A stretch of DNA of 12,346 nucleotides from JAYQUR01 sp038133505 (GCA_038133505.1 JAYPTI010000101.1:1-12346); one strand, 5' to 3'. Positions 1 through 7,248 are shown, counted from the stretch's first letter. Numbers and translations are program-made. The notes: generated by a model from the letters alone, not told the origin.

Positions 1-2685
1 GAATTTGGGACCGCTCTCCCGGGCAATGTCGACCGCTTCGGCGGCAAGCGGCACTGCGTCTGCGCGCGCGCCGGTGTCCAGCGCAACCCGTGCGCGGAAA
101 GCGAGGTTCAAGGCCTCGTATCGTCGCGAGCCGAGTTCGGCCGCGAGCCGGCGGTCGTCCGCAAAGGCGCGGTCCGCCGCGGCGAGTTCGCCCGCCTCGA
201 TCAGAACCTTGCCGAGGCAGCTTCCGCGAGCCGTCAACTCCGCCCGCCGGTTGCCGCGGGCGAGCGACATCTCGACCGCCCTTTCGCAGTCGGCCCGCGC
301 CTCCTCCATCCGGCACAGATAGAGCCGCATGTGTCCGCGCAGCGAGACATTGGCCAAAATCACCGAATCCAGCCCGTGCCGTTCGGCGGTTAGAACGCAG
401 TCATCGTAGGACTGCTCGGCTGAGACGAGACGCCTGCCCGCGAACTGGGCGTCGGCAATTCCGCTGAGCGCCCGGGCTTCCGCCTCCGGATCGTCCATGC
501 GACGCGCGACCTCGAGCGCCGCCGTGTGGGAGGCGATGCAGCGGTCGGCGTCGCCCAGCGGGAACAGGATATTGCCGCGCAGCACGTGCAGACGCAGCCA
601 GTCCCGGTCCTCGCCAACGCGACCGGCTAGAACCTCCGCGCGATCGAGCTGCGCGAGCGCATCGTCGTATCGGTCCAGGATCCGCAGGCTCTCGACGAAA
701 TCGAGACGCGTCGTGAGTTCCCAGGCATCGTCGCCGACGTCTCCGGAATGCGCGAGGGCGGCTTCGTAATATCCCGCCGCTTCCGGGTGCGCCCACAACC
801 CGGCGGATCGGGCGGCGGCCCTCCGCCAGAAGCGCGCCGCTTCGCCGTGACGGTCGGCGCGGTCGAGATGGAGAGCGACGTATTCCGGTTCCGCCTGGTC
901 AGGGCCGCCGATCATGAGGTCGGCGATTTCGCCATGGACCCGCCGACGGGTCTCCCGCAGCAGCGTGCCGTAAGCCACATCCCGGATCAGCGCATGGCGG
1001 AAGGCGTGACGCCCGTTCTTCTCGACCAGCATCTCGCCGGCGTGAAGGCGCTCCAGCGCGGCGCCCACGGCAGCGTCGTCAACGCCCGACAGGGCGGCGA
1101 GGTCCGCTCGGCTGAAGCTATCCCCGAAGACCGACGCGATCTGGGCGACCCGCTTCGCCGGCCCCAGCGCATCCAGACGGGCGAGCAACGATTCCTCGAG
1201 CGAGGCCGGGATCCTGGCGGCGCCGCCTTCAGCGACCGCGCGGGTCAGTTCCTCCAGAAACAGCGGCGATCCGCCCGCGCGTTCGACGATCTCCCGGCGG
1301 CGGTCTTCCGGAACCGCATACCCCGCGACCGCTTCGACGATTGCCGCGGACTCCGCCGCGGTCAGCGCCGCAAGCTCGATACGGGCGCCGCCGATCGTGT
1401 CGAACAGGCGGTCGGCCGTATCGCCGCGACGTGCGATCACCACGAGCAGGATTGCGCATTCGGCGAATTGCGGGACGAGTGTCTCCAGCAGCTCTGCCGT
1501 CGTCGGGTCGATCCATTGGGCGTCCTCGATCGCCAGAAGAACGGGAAGGGCCGCCGCGCGCTCCGACAGGTCTTCCGCGACGGACCTGAATAGCTGCCGG
1601 CGTTGCTCCTCGCCCACCTCGCCCGCAGTCTCGCCCATCGATGCGGGGCGGACCGGTAGGGGATGAAGCGGCGTATTGAGCTGAAACGCCGAGCAACGCC
1701 ACGTCTCCACGTCCGCGCCATCGAGCCGGGATTCGAACTCCAGGATCAGCCGGCTTTTTCCGCTGCCCGGCTCGCCGGTTACGTGGATGACCTGCGCCGC
1801 GCCCTTGAGGGCAAGGCTCCACGCGGCGTCGAGTTTGTCGAGGATGTCCCCGCGCCCGACGAAAGGCAGTTCGGGCCTGCTCGCCGGGCCGATTTCGGCA
1901 ACGTCGTCGATTCGCCAGGCCTGCGTCGGTTCCGCGATTCCCTTGAGGGAGAGGACGCCGAGGTCGGTCAGTGCGAATCCCTCGCGGAGACGCCGTCGGG
2001 TCGCTTCGCTGACGATGATTTCATTGGCGCCCGCGACACCCTGCAGACGGGCGGCGAGGTTCGGAGTCATGCCGAGTACCGAGCGTTCGCCGGCTTCCCC
2101 TTCGCCCAGTACGTCGCCGACGACCGTTTCGCCCGTCGCTATCCCGATCCGTACCGCCAGATGTCGGTCGGGCAGCGTCGTCAGCGCCTGGACATCGGTC
2201 ACGATATCCAGCGCCGCGCGCACGGCGCGCCGGGCATCGTCGTCGTGGGCGACCGGATAGCCGAAATAGACCAGAAGGCCGTCGCCCATATATTTGGCGA
2301 TATAGCCGTCGTAGCGGGCGACCGCGACGGCGCAGGTCTCCTGATAGGTGCGGATCAGCGTGCGATAGTCCTCTACGTCGAGCCGCGTCGACAGTTCCGT
2401 CGAGCCGACGAGGTCGCAGAACATGACGGTGAGCGTGCGCCGTTCCCCTTCGAGGAAGGACTCGTCCGGCGGGGGCGCGGCGGCGGCGGGAACCGGCGCC
2501 TGCCGGGCACCGAGGGTCGAGATCGCAGCCAGAAGAATCCGGCGGTGACCCAACAGGACTCCCATTTCGGCGAGATCCTGATCCGTCAGAAACGGCAGCG
2601 CCCGCATGTCGACGCCGTTTTCGGCGAAGATATCCGCATAGCGCTCCAGCCCCAGCGCGCCGAGCCATCCCGAGATGTCGGTCAT
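1..2685 (-). CDS. SAM-domain class III nucleotide cyclase with AAA-type ATPase and TPR tail (3' end cut by window)
   Basis: This signalling protein probably makes cAMP or cGMP under control of its ATPase/TPR part, in the cytoplasm. The frame is open for 895 codons from ATG 2685 to the left edge without a stop, so the C-terminus is missing. Residues 1-62 resemble a SAM domain (WLGALGLERYADIF, then LGHRRILLAAI). Residues 81-260 are a class III cyclase domain: FCDLVGST carries metal ligand Asp91, and KYMGDG carries Asp135. Residues 275-400 begin an ATPase module with Walker A GEPGSGKS (304-311) and Walker B LLAIEDAQWID (383-393). The rest is alpha-helical TPR-like repeats. The start is fixed by an in-frame TAG at 2731-2733 and a GGGAG upstream of the only ATG. 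The Walker A to Walker B distance looks about 50 residues short for this family. The family and domain order are clear; the nucleotide product and the signal sensed are not. Confidence 0.9.
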   Translation of the reverse strand, partial: MTDISGWLGALGLERYADIFAENGVDMRALPFLTDQDLAEMGVLLGHRRILLAAISTLGARQAPVPAAAAPPPDESFLEGERRTLTVMFCDLVGSTELSTRLDVEDYRTLIRTYQETCAVAVARYDGYIAKYMGDGLLVYFGYPVAHDDDARRAVRAALDIVTDVQALTTLPDRHLAVRIGIATGETVVGDVLGEGEAGERSVLGMTPNLAARLQGVAGANEIIVSEATRRRLREGFALTDLGVLSLKGIAEPTQAWRIDDVAEIGPASRPELPFVGRGDILDKLDAAWSLALKGAAQVIHVTGEPGSGKSRLILEFESRLDGADVETWRCSAFQLNTPLHPLPVRPASMGETAGEVGEEQRRQLFRSVAEDLSERAAALPVLLAIEDAQWIDPTTAELLETLVPQFAECAILLVVIARRGDTADRLFDTIGGARIELAALTAAESAAIVEAVAGYAVPEDRRREIVERAGGSPLFLEELTRAVAEGGAARIPASLEESLLARLDALGPAKRVAQIASVFGDSFSRADLAALSGVDDAAVGAALERLHAGEMLVEKNGRHAFRHALIRDVAYGTLLRETRRRVHGEIADLMIGGPDQAEPEYVALHLDRADRHGEAARFWRRAAARSAGLWAHPEAAGYYEAALAHSGDVGDDAWELTTRLDFVESLRILDRYDDALAQLDRAEVLAGRVGEDRDWLRLHVLRGNILFPLGDADRCIASHTAALEVARRMDDPEAEARALSGIADAQFAGRRLVSAEQSYDDCVLTAERHGLDSVILANVSLRGHMRLYLCRMEEARADCERAVEMSLARGNRRAELTARGSCLGKVLIEAGELAAADRAFADDRRLAAELGSRRYEALNLAFRARVALDTGARADAVPLAAEAVDIARESGPKF

Positions 2686-2760
2686 TTCGTGCTCCCGCGG
2701 CCAGTATGCACGATTTCCGGAAGCCCGGCTCTACGCCGCGGAACGGAAGATGCCCGGTTT

Positions 2761-2776
2761 CCGCGCTCCGGCGCGG
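2761..2776 (-). terminator. GC-rich hairpin just after the LLM oxidoreductase stop codon
   Basis: CCGCGC (2761-2766) and GCGCGG (2771-2776) form a perfect 6-bp stem with a 4-base loop, directly next to the stop codon at 2777-2779. The bases that follow on the minus strand are AAACC, not a U-run, so it is not a classical intrinsic terminator. It may be a transcript 3'-end stabiliser or a Rho-dependent end. The rest of the 91-base gap before the cyclase start shows nothing convincing. Confidence 0.35.
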
Positions 2777-3949
2777 CTACTCCGCGGCGTCCTTCTTCAC
2801 CCCGCGCTCGCGGTCGGCCTTTTCCTTGGCCGCCGCCATCGCCTGCTTGGCCTGCGACACGTAGACCGGGTACTGGCGGGCGCTTTCGTCGAAGCTTTCG
2901 CGGCGTGCGGCGAACTGGCCGCGGAAATGCGGGATGACGTAGCGGGCGAACATCTCGTAGCTGCGGTTCGCCGCCGACCAGTCCGCCCAGTTCTGCTCCA
3001 TGACGAGATAGGCGCCGAACCCGCCGACCCCCTCGTAAATCGTCTCCAGCGCGGAAATGACGTCGTCCGGCGTGCCGATCAGCGCGCCGCGATTGGCCAT
3101 CAGATAGCCTAGCGGATCCTTCTCGCCGTGCGGTACGGGGCTGAACGGCAGCACCTCGTGCGAATATTTCACCCAGCCGTCGAAGCCGAATTTCAAGTCG
3201 TCGACGGCCTTTTCGCGGGTCTCCGCGACGTGCATGGGAATCGCGATGCGGAAGCCCCGCCGGTCGAAACTCTCGCCGCGCAGGGCCGCCTGTTCCTCGC
3301 AGATCGCGATATTGGATGCGTAATGTTTGAGCGCATTGTCGGACGCGCCGCCGAGCGCCAGCGTCCCGAGCCCGTAGCGCCCCGCCAGCATCGCGCCCGC
3401 CGGCGAGCGCACGTTGGTGATCGCCATTTCCATGCGCGGCTTCGTATAGGGCTCTATCTGGAGCTTGGCGTCGCAGAGCTCGAACCAGTCGGTCTTCATC
3501 GTCACGCGCTCGCCCGCCAGCAGCCTGACAATGGCTTCGAGCGACTTCTCCATCATCTCCCGCGTCCTGGTTGGATCGATGCCGAGCTGCATCGCGTCGA
3601 TGGGGAGCGCGCCGGGGCCGACGCCCAGCATCACGCGCCCGCGCGTCATGTGGTCGAGCTGGACCAGCGAGTTGGCGACCGAGAAGGGATGCGTATAGGG
3701 CAGCGAGCGGACGCCGGTGCCGAGACGGATGTGCTTGGTGCGTTCCGCCGCGACGGCGATCATGACCTCGGGGGACGCGATTGTCTCGACGCCGCCCGAA
3801 TAGTGCTCGCCGATCCACGCCTCGTCGAACCCCAGCTTGTCGCACAGCGTCACGACGTCGAGGTCGCGGTCGAACAGCAGCGTCGGGTTTTCCGTGAGCG
3901 GATGCTGCGGCGGGACGAACACGCCGAAGCGGAGCGTTTCTGCTGTCAT
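2777..3949 (-). CDS. LLM-class flavin-dependent oxidoreductase (limonene monooxygenase-like)
   Basis: A 390-residue bacterial luciferase-like (F420/FMN-type TIM barrel) oxidoreductase. Such enzymes usually use reduced flavin from a partner reductase and O2 to oxygenate a small molecule. Family features in order are FGVFVPPQHPLTENPT (8-23), FDEAWIGEHY (41-50), IRLGTGV (74-80), LVQLDHMTRGR (95-105) and GVGPGALPIDA (109-119). The architecture and length resemble limonene 1,2-monooxygenase LimB of Rhodococcus (about 387 residues), but the substrate cannot be read from sequence. The ATG at 3949 is preceded by AAGGGAG (minus strand, 3965-3959) nine bases away, a good Shine-Dalgarno. No flavin reductase gene lies nearby. 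The gene is divergent from the CoA-ligase operon, so a shared pathway is possible but rests on an intergenic region containing an assembly gap. The C-terminal 30 residues are Lys/Glu/Ala-rich and probably a solvent-exposed helix. Confidence 0.93.
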   Translation of the reverse strand: MTAETLRFGVFVPPQHPLTENPTLLFDRDLDVVTLCDKLGFDEAWIGEHYSGGVETIASPEVMIAVAAERTKHIRLGTGVRSLPYTHPFSVANSLVQLDHMTRGRVMLGVGPGALPIDAMQLGIDPTRTREMMEKSLEAIVRLLAGERVTMKTDWFELCDAKLQIEPYTKPRMEMAITNVRSPAGAMLAGRYGLGTLALGGASDNALKHYASNIAICEEQAALRGESFDRRGFRIAIPMHVAETREKAVDDLKFGFDGWVKYSHEVLPFSPVPHGEKDPLGYLMANRGALIGTPDDVISALETIYEGVGGFGAYLVMEQNWADWSAANRSYEMFARYVIPHFRGQFAARRESFDESARQYPVYVSQAKQAMAAAKEKADRERGVKKDAAE

Positions 3950-3999
3950 TCGTTATGGCTCCCTTGCGTTTGTAATTTTTGTGTGTTTTGTCAGGTGCA

Positions 4000-4036
4000 T
4001 GCGACACTAACGNNNNNNNNNNGTGCGACACTAACG
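4000..4036. repeat. 13-base direct repeat flanking an N-run
   Basis: TGCGACACTAACG occurs at 4000-4012 and again at 4024-4036, either side of the N-run, with a single G at 4023 in between. An exact overlap of contig ends joined by a fixed-length spacer is the simplest explanation. Collapsing one copy and the spacer removes 24 bases. Confidence 0.9.
4013..4022. other. Assembly gap (10 N)
   Basis: Ten N characters are a scaffold join of unknown or nominal length, not biological sequence. The identical 13-base ends suggest little or no real sequence is missing. Confidence 0.97.
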
Positions 4037-4050
4037 AGATTTCTTCTAAA

Positions 4051-5184
4051 TTGCTGGTTCTGGAACACGATGCCAAGGAGATTCTGGCCGCCGAGGGCGT
4101 GCCGGTGCCCCGCGGGGCGCTCGCAGCGACGCCCGACGACCTGCCCGACTTCAATGGGCCGTGGTTCGTCAAGGTGCAGATTCCGGCAGGCGGGCGCGGC
4201 AAGGCGGGCGGCATCGTCCGCGCCGAGACACGAGAGGAAATCCGCGACGCGCTCGGGCGACTGTTGGGCCGGCGTCTCAAGGGCCACCCGGTCCGCGAGT
4301 GCCGCATCGAACGAGCGGTCGGCGAGGCCGAAGAGGCCTATCTGAGCCTGTCTGTCGATCCCGCGTCGGGCGGCATCAACGTGCTCTTGTCGGGCACCGG
4401 CGGCATGGAGATCGAGAGCGCAGAGGGCCGCGCGGCGCTCCGGTCCGATCGCGCCGCGCGCGATGCGGACGCCATCGCAGCCACGGTCTCCCGGCTTGCC
4501 GACGGGCTTCCCGCGCACATGGCCGGTGCGCTGGCGGAGGCTGGCGGCCTCCTCGCCGGTATCTTCTGCCGGCTCGAACTGACCCAGATCGAGATCAACC
4601 CGATGCTCGTCGCCGCCGACGGCGCCTGGCTGGCGGGCGATGCCAAGATGATCGCCGACGAGAACGCTTTCGTTCGTCAGGAGCTGTTCGCCGATCTTGT
4701 TCGCGCCCGCGCGTCGACCTACCCGGAGGCCGCGCTCAAGCTCGCTCAGGACTTCGACTACGTGGAGCTCGACCCTGACGGCGAGATCGGCCTCGTGACG
4801 ACCGGCGCCGGGCTGTCGATGCAGCTCATCGACGAGATGCGGGAAAAGGGCATCCGCCCCTACAATTTCTGCGACATCCGTTCCGGCACGTTCCGCGGCG
4901 ATCCCGGGCGCTTGATCTGGACCATGCAGCAGATCGCGAAAGGCCCCAAGATCCGGGGCGTGCTGGTCAACATCTTCGCGGGCGTCACCCATCTGGGCGA
5001 GCTCGCCGATCTATTGCTGCAGGCGCGCGCCGCCGTGCCGGAGCTGACCGCGCCGATGGTGGTCCGACTCGTCGGCAACGGTCTCGACGAGGCGCGCGAG
5101 ATTCTCGCCGCGGCGGACGACCCGCCGGTGCTCGAGGTCGACCTCGAGAAAGCCGTCGATCTTCTCGTCGGAGGCGTCGCATGA
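4051..5184 (+). CDS. ADP-forming acyl-CoA synthetase, beta subunit (SucC-like, ATP-grasp)
   Basis: The nucleotide-binding subunit of a two-subunit CoA ligase related to succinyl-CoA synthetase, which couples ATP or GTP hydrolysis to CoA thioester formation through the alpha-subunit phosphohistidine. The 377 residues from TTG 4051 match SucC (388 in E. coli). The first nine residues, MLVLEHDAK, align with MNLHEYQAK without offset, which supports TTG although no clear Shine-Dalgarno is seen and no ATG or GTG exists in frame after the TAA at 3973. Visible features are GGRGKAGG (47-54), EINP with Asn183, GDAK with Asp197 (Mg2+ ligands), TTGAGL (250-255) and GVLVNIFAGV (303-312). The C-terminal ligase domain starts near 235. 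The usual FLDVGGGA segment is replaced by FCDIRSGTFRG (273-283), so this is a divergent subfamily and the substrate may not be succinate. It overlaps the alpha gene by ATGA. Confidence 0.9.
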   Translation: MLVLEHDAKEILAAEGVPVPRGALAATPDDLPDFNGPWFVKVQIPAGGRGKAGGIVRAETREEIRDALGRLLGRRLKGHPVRECRIERAVGEAEEAYLSLSVDPASGGINVLLSGTGGMEIESAEGRAALRSDRAARDADAIAATVSRLADGLPAHMAGALAEAGGLLAGIFCRLELTQIEINPMLVAADGAWLAGDAKMIADENAFVRQELFADLVRARASTYPEAALKLAQDFDYVELDPDGEIGLVTTGAGLSMQLIDEMREKGIRPYNFCDIRSGTFRGDPGRLIWTMQQIAKGPKIRGVLVNIFAGVTHLGELADLLLQARAAVPELTAPMVVRLVGNGLDEAREILAAADDPPVLEVDLEKAVDLLVGGVA

Positions 5185-6077
5185 CCGCGCCGCTCGTCAC
5201 GCCGGAGACGCCGGTCCTCATCCAGGGGGCGACCGGCCGCGCCGGCCGCCGCCATACCGTGCTGATGCGCGATTACGGCACCAACATCGTCGCCGGGGTC
5301 TCGCCCCGCACCGACGCGGGGGACATCGACGGCATTCCGGTCTTCGCGACCTGCGCCGAGGCGGTCGCCGCGACGGGAGCGACGGCGAGCGTCGTGATCG
5401 TGCGCCCGACGGAGGTGCGAGACGCCGTCTTCGAGGCGCTGGATGCGGGCATCTCGCTGGTCGTCACCGTGGCCGAAGGCGTGCCGGTCGCCGACTGCAT
5501 CGACGTGCTGGCGCGGGTGAAGGCCGACGGCGCGCGCTGGATCGGCGCCTCGACGCCGGGCATCGCCATTCCCGGCAAGCTGAAGATGGGCTTCCTGCCG
5601 TCCGTGTCGCTCGTTCCCGGCCCGCTCGGGCTGATGTCCAAGAGCGGCACGCTTTCCTACGAGATCGGCTACCGGCTCGCCGGGCGCGGCATCGGCACGT
5701 CGCTCTGGGTGGGCGTCGGCGGCGACATGGTCAAGGGTACGCGCTACGCCGACCTGATCCCCGATTTCGAGGCCGATCCCGCCACCGAGGCGATGCTGCT
5801 GATCGGCGAGGTCGGCGGCACCGAGGAAGAGGATTTCGCCGGCGCCTACCGCGCGCTCGGCGCGAAGAAGCCGGTCTACGCCATCGTCGCTGGCTCGACG
5901 ACGCCCGAAGGCATCGCGATGGGCCACGCCGGCGCGCTGGTGCACGGCGACAGCGGCACGATCGAGGCCAAGCGCACGGCGCTCGAGGGCATCGGCGCGC
6001 ACGTCTTCACCCGCATTCGCGATATCGTCGACGCGCTCACCGCGGCGTTCCCGCCCGCGTCCGCCAAGGAGACCTGA
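5181..6077 (+). CDS. ADP-forming acyl-CoA synthetase, alpha subunit (SucD-like)
   Basis: The CoA-binding and phosphorylated subunit partnering the gene just upstream; the ATG overlaps the beta stop as ATGA, indicating translational coupling. It has 298 residues, against 289 for E. coli SucD. The N-terminal Rossmann CoA-binding domain has GATGRAGRRH (16-25). SKSGTLSYE (153-161) and GVGGDMVKG (178-186) are conserved. Glu210 in IGEVGG (208-213) and the phospho-acceptor His249 in MGHAGA (247-252) are intact, so the enzyme should be active. The normal GPNCPG loop is GASTPG (122-127), losing the Cys and Asn of canonical SucD. With the altered loop in the beta subunit, this suggests a different acid substrate. 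Alternatives include malate-CoA ligase or a general acyl-CoA synthetase. An AAGGAG near the 3' end (6066-6071) serves the next gene. Confidence 0.92.
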   Translation: MTAPLVTPETPVLIQGATGRAGRRHTVLMRDYGTNIVAGVSPRTDAGDIDGIPVFATCAEAVAATGATASVVIVRPTEVRDAVFEALDAGISLVVTVAEGVPVADCIDVLARVKADGARWIGASTPGIAIPGKLKMGFLPSVSLVPGPLGLMSKSGTLSYEIGYRLAGRGIGTSLWVGVGGDMVKGTRYADLIPDFEADPATEAMLLIGEVGGTEEEDFAGAYRALGAKKPVYAIVAGSTTPEGIAMGHAGALVHGDSGTIEAKRTALEGIGAHVFTRIRDIVDALTAAFPPASAKET

Positions 6078-6079
6078 TC

Positions 6080-7225
6080 ATGGATTTCGCCCTCAGCGAC
6101 GACCAGCGCGCGATGGTCGACAGCGTGCGCCGCGTGGTGCGCGACAAGATTCGTCCCGATGCGCAGAAACATCTCGATGGCGCGTTCCCGTGGGAGAACC
6201 TCAAGGCGCTGGCGGAGATCGGAGTGCTCGGCATGGCGGTGCCGGAACAGTACGGCGGCATGGAGCTCCCCGTATTCGACACCGCGCTGGTGCTCGAGGA
6301 AATCGCCAAGGGCTGCTATCCGACGGCGATGGCCGTTCTCGGCGAGGTCGGCACCCAGACCCGCATCATTGCGACCTACGCGCCCGACAGCATCAAGGAG
6401 CGCATCCTGCCCAAGGTCGCGACCGGCGAGTGCGTGCTGTCGATCTGCATGACCGAGCCGCAGGCCGGTACCGACGTCGCCGCCTACGAGACGAATACCG
6501 TGATCGACGGCGGCACCGCGCGCGTCAACGGCGTGAAGACGCTGATCAGCCGCGCCGAGGAGGCGGGCATGTTCGTCGTCTTCACGCGGGTGAACGGCAA
6601 GGAAGGGCGCGAGGGCATCGGCTGCGTGCTGGTCGACGGCGGCACGCCGGGCCTCACCATGATCGGCAAGTTCCACACGATGGGCGGCGAGTACCTGCAC
6701 GAGCTCCGCTTCGAGGATTGCGAGGTGCCGGCCGAGAACGTGGTGCTCACCGAGGACGGGTTCCGCAAGCTCCTGTCGGCGTTCAACACGCAGCGCTGCC
6801 TCAACCCCGCGATCTCGCTGGGTCTTGCCGAAGGCGCGCTCGAGGAGTCGCTCAAATACGCGAAGGAACGCGAGGCGTTCGGCCGGCCCATCGGCGTCTT
6901 CCAGGGCATGCGCTGGAAGCTTGCGGAGATGTACCGCGACATCGAGGCCGCGCGCAGCATCCTCTACCGCGCCTGCGTCACCGCCGATCCGTTCCCCGAT
7001 CCGCTGCTGGCGGCCACCGCCAAGACGGTGTGCAACGAGATGGCGATCCGCGTGACCAACGAGGCGGTGCAGGTGCACGGCGGCTACGGCTATACCGATG
7101 AATGCCCGGCGTCGCGCTACTACCGCGCCGCGCGCTACGGCTCGCTCGGCGGCGGCACGACCGAAACGCTCAAGGACCTGATCGGCCGCCGGCTGATGGC
7201 GAAGGACGGCTCGCCGTTCGAGTGA
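6080..7225 (+). CDS. Acyl-CoA dehydrogenase-fold flavoprotein lacking the catalytic base; candidate acyl-CoA desulfinase
   Basis: A 381-residue acyl-CoA dehydrogenase superfamily protein. Seen: N-terminal helical domain (1-115), TEPQAGTDV (125-133) of the flavin-binding beta domain, EREAFGRPIGVFQ (263-275) and VHGGYGYTDE (332-341). The C-terminal motif normally reading Y-E-G-T is G-G-G-T, so the medium-chain-type glutamate is Gly358. The alternative (isovaleryl-CoA dehydrogenase-type) position is Gln238. A normal dehydrogenation is therefore unlikely. 3-Sulfinopropionyl-CoA desulfinase (AcdDPN7) is known to have Gln246 and Gly366 at these sites, with the same 120-residue spacing; it releases sulfite and gives propionyl-CoA. 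I could not find a clear counterpart of its substrate-binding Arg84, so the function stays a hypothesis. The start has AAGGAG (6066-6071) and lies 2 bases after the alpha-subunit stop, so the gene is the last of a three-gene operon. Confidence 0.9.
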   Translation: MDFALSDDQRAMVDSVRRVVRDKIRPDAQKHLDGAFPWENLKALAEIGVLGMAVPEQYGGMELPVFDTALVLEEIAKGCYPTAMAVLGEVGTQTRIIATYAPDSIKERILPKVATGECVLSICMTEPQAGTDVAAYETNTVIDGGTARVNGVKTLISRAEEAGMFVVFTRVNGKEGREGIGCVLVDGGTPGLTMIGKFHTMGGEYLHELRFEDCEVPAENVVLTEDGFRKLLSAFNTQRCLNPAISLGLAEGALEESLKYAKEREAFGRPIGVFQGMRWKLAEMYRDIEAARSILYRACVTADPFPDPLLAATAKTVCNEMAIRVTNEAVQVHGGYGYTDECPASRYYRAARYGSLGGGTTETLKDLIGRRLMAKDGSPFE

Positions 7226-7226
7226 T

Positions 7227-7248
7227 CGTCCATTGTCGCCAGTGGACG
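7227..7248 (+). terminator. Stem-loop directly after the three-gene operon
   Basis: CGTCCATTG (7227-7235) pairs with CAGTGGACG (7240-7248), a 9-bp stem with one G-U pair and a 4-base loop, starting 2 bases after the TGA at 7223-7225. No U-run follows (GAATCGG). It is probably a transcript 3'-end structure or a weak terminator. It overlaps a possible -35 box of the next gene. Confidence 0.45.

Larger units (their letters stand above)
3950..4050. promoter_or_regulatory. AT-rich divergent intergenic region with assembly gap
   Basis: About 100 bases separate the start of the LLM oxidoreductase (minus) from the CoA-ligase beta gene (plus). Bases 3966-3993 (tttgtaatttttgtgtgttt and neighbours) are strikingly AT-rich against the GC-rich background, as expected for a divergent promoter. 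CTGACA on the minus strand (3993-3988 region) resembles a -35 box. No well-spaced -10 box is clear for either direction, and the gap interrupts the plus-strand side. The regulatory function is inferred from position and composition only. Confidence 0.4.

Noticed and set aside
748..2937. Long plus-strand open frames over the left third
   Set aside because: They are Arg-rich antisense shadows of the minus-strand cyclase, which has recognisable domains throughout.
3999..4010. Mini-ORF ATG CGA CAC TAA before the gap as a leader peptide
   Set aside because: Three codons with no ribosome site, and partly made of the duplicated contig-end sequence.
4000..4036. Direct repeat as an attachment site or transposon target duplication
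   Set aside because: No integrase, transposase or inserted element lies between the copies, only the N-run; contig overlap explains it.
3128..4345. Plus-strand open frame across the LLM gene and the gap
   Set aside because: It is antisense to the LLM oxidoreductase and reads through the N-run; no family features.
4860..7078. Long minus-strand open frames opposite the CoA ligase and flavoprotein genes
   Set aside because: His/Arg/Asp-rich shadow translations typical of GC-rich coding DNA; the plus strand carries clear family motifs.
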